Part shown: positions 49,322 through 61,019 of the stretch, piece after piece | Layout of the letters: every line of letters begins with the position of its first letter | How positions within the stretch are numbered: position 1 is the first letter of the stretch | Position numbers and translations under genes: made by a program | From: Pseudoxanthomonas sp. | Lineage (GTDB): Bacteria; Pseudomonadota; Gammaproteobacteria; Xanthomonadales; Xanthomonadaceae | Direction: 5' to 3' | Assembly (NCBI RefSeq): GCF_035999195.1 | Contig: NZ_DASYGY010000009.1 | Span: 620,001 to 684,000, forward strand | Length of the DNA: 64,000 nucleotides | The notes under the pieces: generated by a model | Databases searched by the model: none | Told to the model about the DNA's origin: nothing | What the model saw: the letters and a program-made list of their open reading frames with translations, nothing else

Positions 49322-50297
49322 TCAGCGCGGAGGGTCCTGACGGCCGGTCGCGAATGCCCACGACAGGAGCGCCGGCAACATGCGCGCCCAATCCTCCTGC
49401 GTGTGCCGTCCATCCTGCAGCCGCCAGACCACGACGTCCGCGTCCGCAGACGAAGGAACGGCCGGATCGACCGCGATGCTCAGGCGGTGCTGCGCCAGGC
49501 CACGCAGGGGCATGGCGGCGACGCCTTCCGCATCGCCGCCCAGCGCCAGTTCCATCACATCGTCCAGGGCATCGTTGATGCCGTCGCCATCGCGGTCGTC
49601 GGTCTCCTCGTGCGTGCCCACCGAGAGCCACCAGCGCACGCCGGCCGGCGGCGCGTCGGCATCCACCCAGCGGTGCGCGATGCGCGTGCGGCCGGCCGCC
49701 TGCGGGCTGCTCCGATCCGCGGGCAACCACAGCGATGGCGAAAAGGCACCGATGCGGCCGAAGCGATCCGGGTACCGCCACCCCATGTTGAAGGCCTGCA
49801 GTCCGCCGAGCGACCAGCCCAGCAGGGTGCGGCCCGACGGTCCGTCCTGCGTGCGATAGGTGCGATCGATATGCGGCACCAGCACCTGCGCGATCCATTC
49901 GGCGTAAGCGTGCGCCTGCGTGCCTACCGGCCCGGCGCGGGAATCGCCCGGCACGCTGGCGCCGCGCGCACGATCGGACAGGCCGTAGGCCGCCATGCGA
50001 TCGGGCGGCATGGCGATACTCACGACGATGATCGGCACGATGCGTCCGCTCGCCACCAGGGCGCGCGCGGTCGCATCCAGCCGCACGGCGTCGCGGTCCT
50101 GCCCATCGTTCACGTACAGCACGGGATAGCCGACGGCGCGGGCCGGGTCGTAACCGTCGGGCAGATGCACGGTGAAGGCGATGCCATCGGCGGATAGCGC
50201 GGCGGCGGGCAGGCGTTCGTGGTGCAGCCCGGATGCGTGGACGCGCGCGCAGAGCGCGGCGGCCATCAGCAGCACGCCGAACGCCCTCGCTGCCGCG

Positions 50298-50311
<14 letters not shown>
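49322..50311 (-). CDS. Secreted esterase of the enterochelin-esterase/esterase-D type
   Basis: A 329-residue alpha/beta-hydrolase: hydrophobic signal segment (AFGVLLMAAALCARVHASG), YPVLYVNDGQD, the nucleophile elbow LLGWSLGGLQAFN (GxSxG) and a late catalytic His in DGRHTQEDW. An insert, DRDGDGINDALDD, looks like a calcium-binding loop of dockerin/thrombospondin style. Its ATG lies 14 bases inside the pullulanase gene, so the two are coupled. It may deacylate substituted saccharides; the exact substrate is unknown. Confidence 0.8.
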
Positions 50312-53063
<2,752 letters not shown>

Positions 53064-53116
53064 CCGCCTGTCCTCCACCTGGTGGCACCGCCGGGGTGCG
53101 CCCGCGCGGCCACGCC

Positions 53117-54733
53117 TCAGTCGATGCGCGCGTAGAACACGCCGCGCGGAGGCAGCGACAGGCGATCGCCCGCGAGCGCGCCCTGCAGCAGGCCGTGTCC
53201 GTCGACCGCGTGCACGACGAGCCCGGACGGCAGCCGCCAGTCCACGTCCTGCGGCGAGAGGTTGAACACCACCAACAGGCGCTGCCCGTCGCCTTCGCGC
53301 ACGAAGGCCAGTACCGGCTCGGGCGCCTCCAGGAAGCGGATGCCGCCGCGGCGCAGCGCGGGCTGGCTGCGCCGCCAGGCCAGGAAGCCGCGCACCCGAT
53401 TGAGCACGGAGGTGGGATCGTCCTGCTGCGCGGCGACATTGATGGCGCGATGGTCGGCGGGAATCGGCAGCCACGGCTGCCCCTCGCTGAAGCCCGCCTG
53501 CTCACCGTCGCTCCACGGTATCGGGGTGCGGCAGCCGTCGCGGCCCTTGAAGTTCGGCCAGAAGGTCTTGCCGTAGGGGTCCTGCAGCGCCTCGTAAGGG
53601 ACGTCGGCTTCCGGCAGGCCCAGTTCCTCGCCCTGGTACAGGCAGACGGAGCCGCGAAGCGAGCACACCAGCGCCACCAGTTGCGCCGCCAGCGCGGGCG
53701 AGGCATCACCATTGCCCCAGCGCGTCACCGCGCGCTGCACGTCGTGGTTGGACACCGCCCAGCACGGCCAGCCTTCGGCCATCGCCGCTTCCAGCCGCTC
53801 GACCGTGCCGCGGATGTAGGCCGCGCTGCCGTCGTCGGTCAGCAGCTCGAAGCTGTAGCCCATGTGCAGGCGCTGGTCGGTGACGTACTCGGCGGTGGTC
53901 GCCAGCGAGTCCTCGGAGGAGATCTCGCCCAGCGCGGCCGCGTCCGGATACCGGTCCAGCAACGCACGCAACCGCTCCAGGAACGGCAGGTTCTCCGGCT
54001 GCGTGTTGTTGTAGTAGTGGTACTGGTAGGCGTAGGGATTGTCGGGACTGAAGCCGCGCCCCACGCGCTGGTCCTTCGGCTTGGGCGGGTTGTCGCGCAG
54101 CTGCGCGTCGTGGAAACAGAAGTTGATGGCGTCCAGGCGCAGGCCGTCGACGCCCCGGTCCAGCCAGAACTGCACGTTGTCCAGCGTGGCCTGCTGCACC
54201 GCCGGGTTGTGGAAGTTCAGGTCGGGCTGGCTGGCCAGGAAGTTGTGCAGGTAGTACTGCTCCCGGCGCGGCTCCCAGCGCCAAGCGACGCCGCCGAACA
54301 GCGACATCCAGTTGTTGGGCGGCGTGCCGTCTTCCTTCGGATCGGCCCACACGTACCAGTCGGCCTTCGCGTTGTCGCGGCTCTCGCGGCTCTCCTTGAA
54401 CCACGCATGCTCGGCCGAGCAGTGGCTCAGCACCTGGTCGATCATCACCTTGACGCCCAGCGCGTGCGCCTTGGCCAGCAGGCGGTCGAAGTCCTCCAGC
54501 GTGCCGAACAGCGGATCGACGTCGCGGTAGTCGGCGATGTCGTAGCCGAAGTCGGCCATCGGCGACTTGAAGAACGGCGAGATCCAGATGGCATCCACGC
54601 CCAGGCCGGCGATGTAGTCGAGCTTCTCGACGATGCCCGGCAGGTCGCCGACGCCGTCCCCGTTGGTGTCCAGGAAGCTGCGGGGGTAGATCTGGTAGAT
54701 CACCGCGCCGCGCCACCAGTTGTTCTTCGTCAT
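53117..54733 (-). CDS. GH13 alpha-glucosidase
   Basis: A 538-residue oligosaccharide hydrolase of the AglA/oligo-1,6-glucosidase type, without a signal peptide and so cytoplasmic or periplasmic by another route. GH13 motifs: WWRGAVIYQIYPRSF, DTNGDGVGDLPGI (calcium loop), KVMIDQVLSHCS, GLRLDAINF (nucleophile Asp), ALGEISSED (Glu) and WAVSNHDVQR (Asp). It would release glucose from maltooligosaccharides taken up by the TonB receptor and MFS transporter. It lies just upstream of pulA on the same strand. Confidence 0.93.
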   Translation of the reverse strand: MTKNNWWRGAVIYQIYPRSFLDTNGDGVGDLPGIVEKLDYIAGLGVDAIWISPFFKSPMADFGYDIADYRDVDPLFGTLEDFDRLLAKAHALGVKVMIDQVLSHCSAEHAWFKESRESRDNAKADWYVWADPKEDGTPPNNWMSLFGGVAWRWEPRREQYYLHNFLASQPDLNFHNPAVQQATLDNVQFWLDRGVDGLRLDAINFCFHDAQLRDNPPKPKDQRVGRGFSPDNPYAYQYHYYNNTQPENLPFLERLRALLDRYPDAAALGEISSEDSLATTAEYVTDQRLHMGYSFELLTDDGSAAYIRGTVERLEAAMAEGWPCWAVSNHDVQRAVTRWGNGDASPALAAQLVALVCSLRGSVCLYQGEELGLPEADVPYEALQDPYGKTFWPNFKGRDGCRTPIPWSDGEQAGFSEGQPWLPIPADHRAINVAAQQDDPTSVLNRVRGFLAWRRSQPALRRGGIRFLEAPEPVLAFVREGDGQRLLVVFNLSPQDVDWRLPSGLVVHAVDGHGLLQGALAGDRLSLPPRGVFYARID

Positions 54734-55106
54734 CGATGCACCCGTCGCAATGCGTAGCGCACCCCTCCGGTGCGCTCGGCGGGCGCCACTATTCCACGAG
54801 CCGTCGCCACGCGTGAGTGTGACGCGTGGCGCGCAGGCATGAATACGTATGCAGCTCATGCGCCCGATGGCTCGCGTCCGCGGGCGACCGTCGCAGGTCG
54901 ATCCGCAGGCAGCATCTCGGAAAGGCAGGCGCACCAAGGGTTTGCGACATGCGCGTGGAGATCACGCCCACGTCGAAGCCCTTCGCAGCGCAGGGCGATG
55001 TTGTTTGCGGTGCAGCATGGAATCGGCCGCGCTTGTCGGCAAGATGCCGCCACGCTCGCCATGGCGAGTACGCACTTCGACCGCACCACGCCGCCAGGGA
55101 ATCCGA
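54734..55106. promoter_or_regulatory. Divergent promoter region of the starch locus with a LacI-type operator (54837-54853)
   Basis: A 373-base gap between the minus-strand alpha-glucosidase and the plus-strand MFS gene. At 54837-54853 it holds GCATGAATACGTATGCA, identical in reverse complement to 49134-49150. One regulator bound here could control both divergent transcripts. No credible gene is seen in the gap, although frames stay open through it because of high GC. Confidence 0.75.
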
Positions 55107-56492
55107 ATGACCGCCAAGCCCCGCCTGTCCTTCTGGCAGATATGGAACATGTCGTTCGGCTTCCTCGGCATCCAGTTCGGATTCGCGCTGCAGGGCGGCT
55201 TCATGTCGAGGATCTTCCAGACGCTCGGCGCGGAGAAGGACGCCCTGCCCCTGCTGTGGATCGCCGCGCCACTGACCGGCCTGCTGGTGCAACCGGTGAT
55301 CGGCTACTTCAGCGACCGTACCTGGCATCCGTGGCTGGGCCGTCGCCGCCCTTACTTCCTGGCCGGCGCGATCCTCAGTTCGATCGCGCTGGTCTTCATG
55401 CCGCACTCGCCGACGTTGTGGATCGCCGCCGGCCTGCTGTGGGTGCTGGATGCCAGCATCAACATCAGCATGGAACCGTTCCGCGCGCTGGTGGCCGACA
55501 AACTGCCGGAGGAACAGCGCTCCTACGGCTTCGTGCTGCAGACCCTGATCATCGGCATCGGCACCTGGGTGGCCAGCAACCTGCCGTGGTTCGTCACCCA
55601 GCTCGGCGTCCCGAACGAGGCCGGTCCGGGCGTGGTGCCGCCGTCGGTGAAGATCGCCTTCGCCATCGGCGCCTTCGTGTTCATGGCCAGCATCCTGGTG
55701 ACCGTGCTCACCACGCGCGAGTATCCGCCGGAGGATCTGGAACGCTTCAAGGCGGAAAAGCGCGCGCAGGGCAATGTCGTCAGCGAGATCTTCCATCATG
55801 TGGTCCACATGCCCGCCCAGATGCGCCGGCTGGGCGTGGTGCAGTTTTTCAGCTGGCTGGCGTTCTTCGCCATGTGGAGCATGGCGACGCCCGGCCTGAC
55901 CGAGCACGTGTTCAAGGCAGCCGCACCAGATCCCGCCGCGTTCGACATGGCGGTGCCGGCGCAGGCAGCGGCATTCCAGTCCGCCAACGCCGCGTTCCAG
56001 GACGCGGCGGACCTGGTGGGCTCGTACATGGGCTACTACGGCCTGTCGTCGATGCTGGTGGCCCTTCTGCTCAGCTTCTATGCCGCGCGCCTGCCGTTGA
56101 ACCGGAAGGCCGTGCACGCCGGCTCGCTGGTGCTGGGTGGCCTGGGCTTCCTGTCGATGTGGTTCGTGCCGCAGCCGTCGTGGCTGATCGGCTCGTTCGC
56201 GCTGGTCGGGGTGGCCTGGGCCAGCATCCTGTCGATGCCGTACGCGCTGCTGTCCAGCCATGTGCCCGCGGAGAAGATGGGCATCTACATGGGCATCTTC
56301 AACATGTTCATCGTGGTACCGCAGATCGTGGCGGCGACCGTGCTCGGCCCGGCGTTGCGGGGCCTGTTCGACAACCAGGCGATCTTCGCCCTGGTCATCA
56401 GCGGGGCAAGCCTGCTGATCGCGGCGTTGTCGCTCGCCGGCGTGCGCGAAACCCGCGATGCCCCCTCCTCCATCCAGCCGCAGGTGCACTGA
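55107..56492 (+). CDS. MFS sugar transporter (SLC45/GPH-like, maltose/maltodextrin)
   Basis: A 461-residue transporter with 12 hydrophobic segments. It has the N-terminal FWQIWNMSFGFLGIQFGFAL and the MFS loop GYFSDRTWHPWLGRRRPYFL, both typical of the SLC45/sucrose-maltose proton symporters found in TonB-receptor sugar loci. It would move maltose or maltodextrins across the inner membrane. The start at 55107 has CAGGGA upstream. Its stop shares a base with the alpha-amylase start, so the two are translated together. Confidence 0.92.
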   Translation: MTAKPRLSFWQIWNMSFGFLGIQFGFALQGGFMSRIFQTLGAEKDALPLLWIAAPLTGLLVQPVIGYFSDRTWHPWLGRRRPYFLAGAILSSIALVFMPHSPTLWIAAGLLWVLDASINISMEPFRALVADKLPEEQRSYGFVLQTLIIGIGTWVASNLPWFVTQLGVPNEAGPGVVPPSVKIAFAIGAFVFMASILVTVLTTREYPPEDLERFKAEKRAQGNVVSEIFHHVVHMPAQMRRLGVVQFFSWLAFFAMWSMATPGLTEHVFKAAAPDPAAFDMAVPAQAAAFQSANAAFQDAADLVGSYMGYYGLSSMLVALLLSFYAARLPLNRKAVHAGSLVLGGLGFLSMWFVPQPSWLIGSFALVGVAWASILSMPYALLSSHVPAEKMGIYMGIFNMFIVVPQIVAATVLGPALRGLFDNQAIFALVISGASLLIAALSLAGVRETRDAPSSIQPQVH

Positions 56493-58180
56493 TGCGTCTT
56501 CCCACCCCCCGCCCGCTCGCCCTGCTGCTGGCCTCGTTGCTGTCCGCGCCTGCGGCCGCGCTGGCCGCCGCGCCTGCCGATACGTTCTACGGCACCACCG
56601 AACCCTTCGCGAAGGAAGCCGTCTACTTCGTGCTGACCGATCGGTTCGTCAACGGCGACCCGTCGAACGACCAGCGCGACCAGGGCGGCAAGCACCGCAC
56701 CTTCGACCGCCCCACCCCGGGCGCACCGGCCGGGCGGAGCGACAACGTCGGCTATCTGGGCGGCGACTTCAAGGGCGTGCTGGACAACGCCGGCTACATC
56801 CGCGACCTCGGTTTCACCTCGGTGTGGATCACCCCGATCGTCGACAACCCGGACGAAGCCTTCACCGGCGGCGACGAGGTGACGTGGGAAGGCATGTTCA
56901 CCGACCGTGGCAAGACCGGCTACCACGGCTACTGGGGCATCAACTTCTACATGCTCGACGAGCACCTGCCCAGTGAAGGCCTCGACTTCGCCGGATTCAC
57001 CCGTGGGATGAAGGAACAGAAGCTGGACGTGGTGCTGGATATCGTTGCCAACCACGGCTCGCCTGCCTACTCGATGCCGACGATGCAGCCGCAGTACGGC
57101 AAGCTCTGGGACAAGGACGGGAAACTGGTCGCCGACCACCAGAACCTGGATCCGGACAAGCTCGACCCGCGCCGCAAGCCGCTGCACGCGTTCTACAACA
57201 CCGGCGGCGGACTGGCGCAGCTGTCGGACTTCAACGAACACAATCCGGCGGTGATGGACTATTTGGTCGGCGCGTACGAGCAGTGGATCGACCAGGGCGC
57301 CGCCGCGTTCCGCGTGGACACCATCGCCTGGATGCCGCACGCGTTCTGGAAGGAATTCGCCGACCGCATCCGCGCGAAGAATCCGGGCTTCTTCATGTTC
57401 GGCGAGAACTTCAACTACGACGCCGCCAGCATCGCCGGCCACACCTGGGCGCGCAACGGCCGCTACAGCGTGCTGGACTTCCCGCTGAAGGCGAAGCTGA
57501 CCGAGGTCTTCGAGAAGCCCGGCACCGGCTTCGAGGAGATCGGCAAGGCGCTGTACCTGGAAGACGGCCCGTACGCCAATCCGTACGACCTCATGACGTT
57601 CTACGACAACCACGACATGGCGCGCATGAAGGCCAGCGATCAAGGCTTCATCGACGCGCACCACTGGCTGTTCACCGCGCGCGGCATTCCGGTGATCTAC
57701 TACGGCTCGGAGGTGGGCTTCGAGCGCGGCAACGCCGAGCACGCGGGCAACCGCAATTACTTCGGCCAGGAACGCATCGACGCGGCACCGCAGAGCCCCA
57801 TCTTCGCCCCGCTCAGGCGCATCGCCCAGTTGCGCCGGGACACGCCGGCCCTGCAGCGCGGCCTGCAGCTCAACGTGCGCCTGAAGGGCGACCAGGCGAT
57901 CTTCTACCGCGTGCTCCAGCACGAGGGCATCAACCAGACGGCGCTGGTGCTGCTGAACAAGGCCGACGCGCCGGTGACGTTGTCGGTGTCCGATCACCTG
58001 CAGGCCGGCACCTGGCGCGATGCGTTCACCGGCAAGACCCAGCGCGTGCGCGACCGCCTGCAGGCGGACGTGCCGGCGCATGGCGTGCGCGTGTTCCTGC
58101 TGGACGCGCCGATCACCCGCGCCGACACCCGCGCGCGCCTGGCCGAACTGATGGAGCGCAAGTCGCCGAAAGCGGATTGA
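56492..58180 (+). CDS. Secreted GH13 alpha-amylase (cyclomaltodextrin-glucanotransferase-like)
   Basis: A 562-residue enzyme with a signal peptide (LALLLASLLSAPAAALAAA). GH13 motifs: YFVLTDRFVNGDPSND, VVLDIVANHGSP, AAFRVDTIAWMP (nucleophile Asp), MFGENFNYD (acid/base Glu) and TFYDNHDMARM (Asp). A C-terminal beta domain follows. The pattern is that of the alpha-amylase/CGTase group annotated in Xanthomonas; a separate starch-binding domain is not seen, so true cyclodextrin formation is doubtful. It is coupled to the MFS transporter. Confidence 0.92.
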   Translation: MRLPTPRPLALLLASLLSAPAAALAAAPADTFYGTTEPFAKEAVYFVLTDRFVNGDPSNDQRDQGGKHRTFDRPTPGAPAGRSDNVGYLGGDFKGVLDNAGYIRDLGFTSVWITPIVDNPDEAFTGGDEVTWEGMFTDRGKTGYHGYWGINFYMLDEHLPSEGLDFAGFTRGMKEQKLDVVLDIVANHGSPAYSMPTMQPQYGKLWDKDGKLVADHQNLDPDKLDPRRKPLHAFYNTGGGLAQLSDFNEHNPAVMDYLVGAYEQWIDQGAAAFRVDTIAWMPHAFWKEFADRIRAKNPGFFMFGENFNYDAASIAGHTWARNGRYSVLDFPLKAKLTEVFEKPGTGFEEIGKALYLEDGPYANPYDLMTFYDNHDMARMKASDQGFIDAHHWLFTARGIPVIYYGSEVGFERGNAEHAGNRNYFGQERIDAAPQSPIFAPLRRIAQLRRDTPALQRGLQLNVRLKGDQAIFYRVLQHEGINQTALVLLNKADAPVTLSVSDHLQAGTWRDAFTGKTQRVRDRLQADVPAHGVRVFLLDAPITRADTRARLAELMERKSPKAD

Positions 58181-58193
58181 GCCAAGAAGACCG

Positions 58194-58339
58194 CTGTAGG
58201 AGCGACGTCAGTCGCGACCGCACACTTTGATTCCACATCACCGCAGGATCGTGCGACACGCTGTGAATTCCGACATCCGGCGCCGTCGGCGTTTCCTGAT
58301 CCGTCTGGGGTGCGGTCGCGACTGACGTCGCTCCTACAG
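58194..58339. repeat. GTAG-type REP pair after the amylase gene
   Basis: A 29-base arm beginning CTGTAGGAGCGACGTCAGTC at 58194-58222 is matched by its perfect complement at 58311-58339, with 88 bases between. Each arm contains its own small hairpin (GCGACGTCAGTCGC). It lies between the convergent amylase and LacI genes, 13 bases after the amylase stop. Confidence 0.92.
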
Positions 58340-58347
58340 GAGACCCC

Positions 58348-59385
58348 TCATTTCACGGCGGTGGAACCGCGCAGCGCCAGCTTCACCGGGATGACCTGGC
58401 TTTCGGCCGGTTCGCCATCGATCAGCGCCAGCAGCGTTTCCACCAGCAAGGTGCCGGCGCGCTTGGTGTCCTGCTGCACGGTGGAGAGACCGGGGTTCAT
58501 CGAACTGGCCAGCGGGATGTCGTCGAACCCGGCCACGGCGACATCCTCCGGCACCCGCTTTCCGTGCTCCATCAAGGCCTTCATCGCGCCGACCGCGATC
58601 AGATCGCTGGCGGCGAACACGGCATCGAACGCCACGCCCCGCGCGAGCAGCGCGCTGGCCGCTTCATGGCCCGACTGTTCGGTGGTGATCGCATCGACCT
58701 GCAGCGCGGGATCCGCCGTCAGGCCGGCCGCTTCCAGTGCCTGCCGGTGGCCCAGGTAGCGCTCGAAGAACTCCGGATAATGGTTGGAGGCGTGGCCGAG
58801 GAAGGCGATGCGGCGGCGACCCTGCGCGATCAGGTGCGCGGTGATGTCGTGGCCGCCCTGGGTGTTGTCGCAGCCGATCGACACGCCGGGCGTGTCCGGC
58901 TGCACGGCGCCCCAGCGGACGAAATGCGTGCCCTGCTCGACCAGGCGCTCCAGCCGGCCACGCGATTCGAGGTAGTCGCCGTAACCCAGCAGGATGATGC
59001 CGTCGGCCTTCTTGCTGTCCTCGTAGTCGGCCTGCCAGTCGTTGGACAGCTGCTGGAACGAGATCAGCAGGTCGTAGCCGCGCAACGCGCTGGCGCGGGT
59101 GATGCTGCCGAGCATCGACAGGAAGAACGGATTGATCGCCGATTCGTCCGGCGTCGGGTCCTCGAAGAACAGCAGCGCCAGCGTGCCGGAATGCTGACGG
59201 CGCAGGTTGGAGGCGTTCTTGTCGACCTTGTAGTTGAGCTGCTCGGCGATGGCGAGGATGCGCTTGCGCGTTTCCTCGTTGACCATCGGGCTGCCGCGCA
59301 GCGCGCGCGACACGGTGGGCTGCGACACGCCCGCCAGGTGGGCGATGTCCAGCGAGGTGGCCTTCCCCTTGATGGGCGCGATCAC
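58348..59385 (-). CDS. LacI-family regulator of the starch locus
   Basis: A 345-residue repressor: the N-terminal HTH and hinge (TSLDIAHLAGVSQPTVSRAL) and a periplasmic-binding-protein-like sugar domain (LALLFFEDPT, FLGHASNHYPEFFERYLGHR, VAGFDDIPLASSMNPGL). It is encoded beside the amylase and is the only sugar regulator in the window. The likely operator is the TGMATACGTATKCA palindrome found twice upstream of uptake and hydrolysis genes. The inducer is presumably maltose or a maltodextrin. Confidence 0.93.
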   Translation of the reverse strand: MIAPIKGKATSLDIAHLAGVSQPTVSRALRGSPMVNEETRKRILAIAEQLNYKVDKNASNLRRQHSGTLALLFFEDPTPDESAINPFFLSMLGSITRASALRGYDLLISFQQLSNDWQADYEDSKKADGIILLGYGDYLESRGRLERLVEQGTHFVRWGAVQPDTPGVSIGCDNTQGGHDITAHLIAQGRRRIAFLGHASNHYPEFFERYLGHRQALEAAGLTADPALQVDAITTEQSGHEAASALLARGVAFDAVFAASDLIAVGAMKALMEHGKRVPEDVAVAGFDDIPLASSMNPGLSTVQQDTKRAGTLLVETLLALIDGEPAESQVIPVKLALRGSTAVK

Positions 59386-59484
59386 GGACGGCTTCGGCTA
59401 CGGACGACGGAGGGCAGGATCATGCCACGCCCGGCCGCCGGCGGCGATCCGGGGGCGCGAGGCTTGCCCGGCTTTCCTCGCCCT

Positions 59485-59551
59485 TGTGGGAGCGACATAA
59501 GTCGCGAAAGGCCACTGGTAAAGCTTCATCGCGACTTACGTCGCTCCCACA
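59485..59551. repeat. GTGG-type REP pair upstream of the LacI gene
   Basis: TGTGGGAGCGACATAAGTCG (continuing CGA) at 59485-59507 faces its near-complement at 59529-59551, with one mismatch and 21 bases between. It is a variant of the same family as the other pairs, with GTGG in place of GTAG at the head. Confidence 0.88.
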
Positions 59552-59582
59552 CGAGCAGTCGCAGCCGGCTTCCATCCACCGC

Positions 59583-60065
59583 TCAGGACTTGCCCGGCTT
59601 CGCCCGTGCAGTGCCGTGCAGCTGCACGCCATCGGCGTCGGTGACGCTGACGGACACGTCGATGCCGTGACGGACGCTCTCGGTCACCACGCAGAAGTTC
59701 TCGAACTGGGCCAGGATGCGTTCCAGGGAAGCGTGCGCCGCGCCGGCCTCGGCCAGCCGGATATCGGCGTGGAGGTGGCCGACCCGCAGCCGGCCCTGCT
59801 CGTTGCGCACCAGTTCCGCCGTGGCGTGCGTGACCAGCCTGCCGGGCGTGTTCCTGAACTTGCGCAGCGCGAACAGCAGGCTGGCCGACAGGCAGTTGGC
59901 CACCGCCGCCACCAGCAGCCGCGTCGGGTTCGGGCCCTCGCCCTTGCCCAGCGGCGGCGGCTCGTCCGCCATCAGGTCGGCGATGGTGGTGTCGTCGAAG
60001 CGGATGCGGAAGCTGTAGTCCTCTTCCTGTTCGAGGGTGATTCGGATCTCTTGCGACTCAGTCAT
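59583..60065 (-). CDS. OsmC/Ohr-family protein
   Basis: A 160-residue OsmC-fold thiol peroxidase. The two redox cysteines lie in AVANCLSASLLFALRKF and in FENFCVVTESVRHGI. The start at 60065 (MTESQEIRITLEQEED) gives the standard length. It is the last gene of the BigR group on the minus strand, next to a rhodanese and opposite a persulfide dioxygenase, so removal of hydroperoxides or of persulfides is likely. Confidence 0.9.
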   Translation of the reverse strand: MTESQEIRITLEQEEDYSFRIRFDDTTIADLMADEPPPLGKGEGPNPTRLLVAAVANCLSASLLFALRKFRNTPGRLVTHATAELVRNEQGRLRVGHLHADIRLAEAGAAHASLERILAQFENFCVVTESVRHGIDVSVSVTDADGVQLHGTARAKPGKS

Positions 60066-60101
60066 GGACGGCTCCGTTCGATGGACAGCGGCAGGCATGG
60101 A

Positions 60102-60623
60102 TCATGGCATTGCGCGCCGGTTCCAGGGCATCGCCGCCAACAGGCGCGCCATGCCGCAGAAACCGCTGACGCCGGCGAACACCAGCCCGGCGCCGACGAA
60201 GCCGGACAGCAGCAGACCATAAGGCGACAGCGTGGCCGCCACCAGCACGCCCGCCAGCACCAGCGAACCGGCGGCGATCTGCACCTGCCGCATCAGTTCG
60301 ATCGGCTGGCGGCGGTCCTGCCGGACCGGCAGGCCGGCCCGCTTCCAGGCGTCCAGTCCGCCGGACATCAGGAACGCCTCGCATCCCGCCGCAGCCGCCA
60401 GCGTGGCGGCGTTGGCCTGCGTACGCACGCCGGAACGGCAATGGAAGATCACCGTCTTCGCGCTGCCCGTGGACAGCGACGCCGTCGGCTGCGAGACCGG
60501 CCACAGCATCGCGCCCGGGATGTGCTCGCGCGCATGTTCGTCGTGATTGCGGATGTCCACCAGCAGGGCGCCGTCGGCCAACAGCGCCTGGGCCTGTTCG
60601 GGTGAGATCGAGGGAATCGTCAT
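60102..60623 (-). CDS. Rhodanese fused to a DUF2892-type membrane domain
   Basis: A 173-residue protein. Residues about 1-105 are a rhodanese domain with the active-site Cys62 in FHCRSGVRT and SGGLDAWKRAG. Residues about 110-173 form two membrane helices (IAAGSLVLAGVLVAATLS and LLLSGFVGAGLVFAGVSG) of the DUF2892 type. It would transfer sulfane sulfur at the inner membrane. It follows bigR by 10 bases and precedes osmC, as in sulfide-detoxification operons of Xylella and Xanthomonas. Confidence 0.92.
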   Translation of the reverse strand: MTIPSISPEQAQALLADGALLVDIRNHDEHAREHIPGAMLWPVSQPTASLSTGSAKTVIFHCRSGVRTQANAATLAAAAGCEAFLMSGGLDAWKRAGLPVRQDRRQPIELMRQVQIAAGSLVLAGVLVAATLSPYGLLLSGFVGAGLVFAGVSGFCGMARLLAAMPWNRRAMP

Positions 60624-60633
60624 GGGTGCCTCC

Positions 60634-60945
60634 TCAAGGGCAGTACAGGTCTTTCAACAGCGCCACGACCCGCGCCACGCGCGGTTCGGCGATGCGGTAG
60701 TAAACGCTCTGGGCCTCGCGCCGACTTTCGACCAGCCCGTCGTCGCGCATCCGGGCAAGATGCTGCGACAACGCGGACGGGCTGAGCCCGACCTGCTGCG
60801 CCAGTTCGCCCGCACTACACTCGCCCTGCGCGACCAGGGTGCACAGGACCAGCAGCCGGCCGTCATGCCCCAGTGCCCGCATCAACGCCGCCGCGTCGGC
60901 GGCGCTGGCGCGCAGCTGGTCCAGTTCTCGTTGCTTGAAGGGCAT
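60634..60945 (-). CDS. bigR: ArsR-family persulfide/redox sensor BigR
   Basis: A 103-residue winged-helix repressor with ALMRALGHDGRLLVLCTLVA, recognition helix LSPSALSQHLARMRDDGLV and wing RREAQSVYYRI. Cys35 and the C-terminal Cys102 (LKDLYCP) are 67 apart, close to the spacing of the disulfide-forming pair Cys42/Cys108 of Xylella BigR. The start at 60945 (MPFKQRELDQ) is chosen by homology. It leads the rhodanese-osmC genes and is divergent from the persulfide dioxygenase across an AT-rich palindrome. Confidence 0.9.
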   Translation of the reverse strand: MPFKQRELDQLRASAADAAALMRALGHDGRLLVLCTLVAQGECSAGELAQQVGLSPSALSQHLARMRDDGLVESRREAQSVYYRIAEPRVARVVALLKDLYCP

Positions 60946-60974
60946 CGGGCTGCCTTTACTTAAGATGCCTCTTA

Positions 60975-60992
60975 ATTTAGTATTTTCTAAAT
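60975..60992. promoter_or_regulatory. AT-rich palindrome, probable BigR operator
   Basis: ATTTAG-TATTTT-CTAAAT lies in the 74-base gap between bigR and the divergent dioxygenase gene, a striking AT-rich island in GC-rich surroundings. BigR is known to bind TA-rich palindromes overlapping the promoter of its divergent genes. Confidence 0.8.
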
Positions 60993-61019
60993 CAAAAGAC
61001 AACCCCCAGCGGAGATCCC

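Noticed and set aside
54770..55106. A gene in the divergent starch-locus promoter
   Set aside because: Frames are open only through GC bias, the proposed products have no motif, and the region contains the shared operator.
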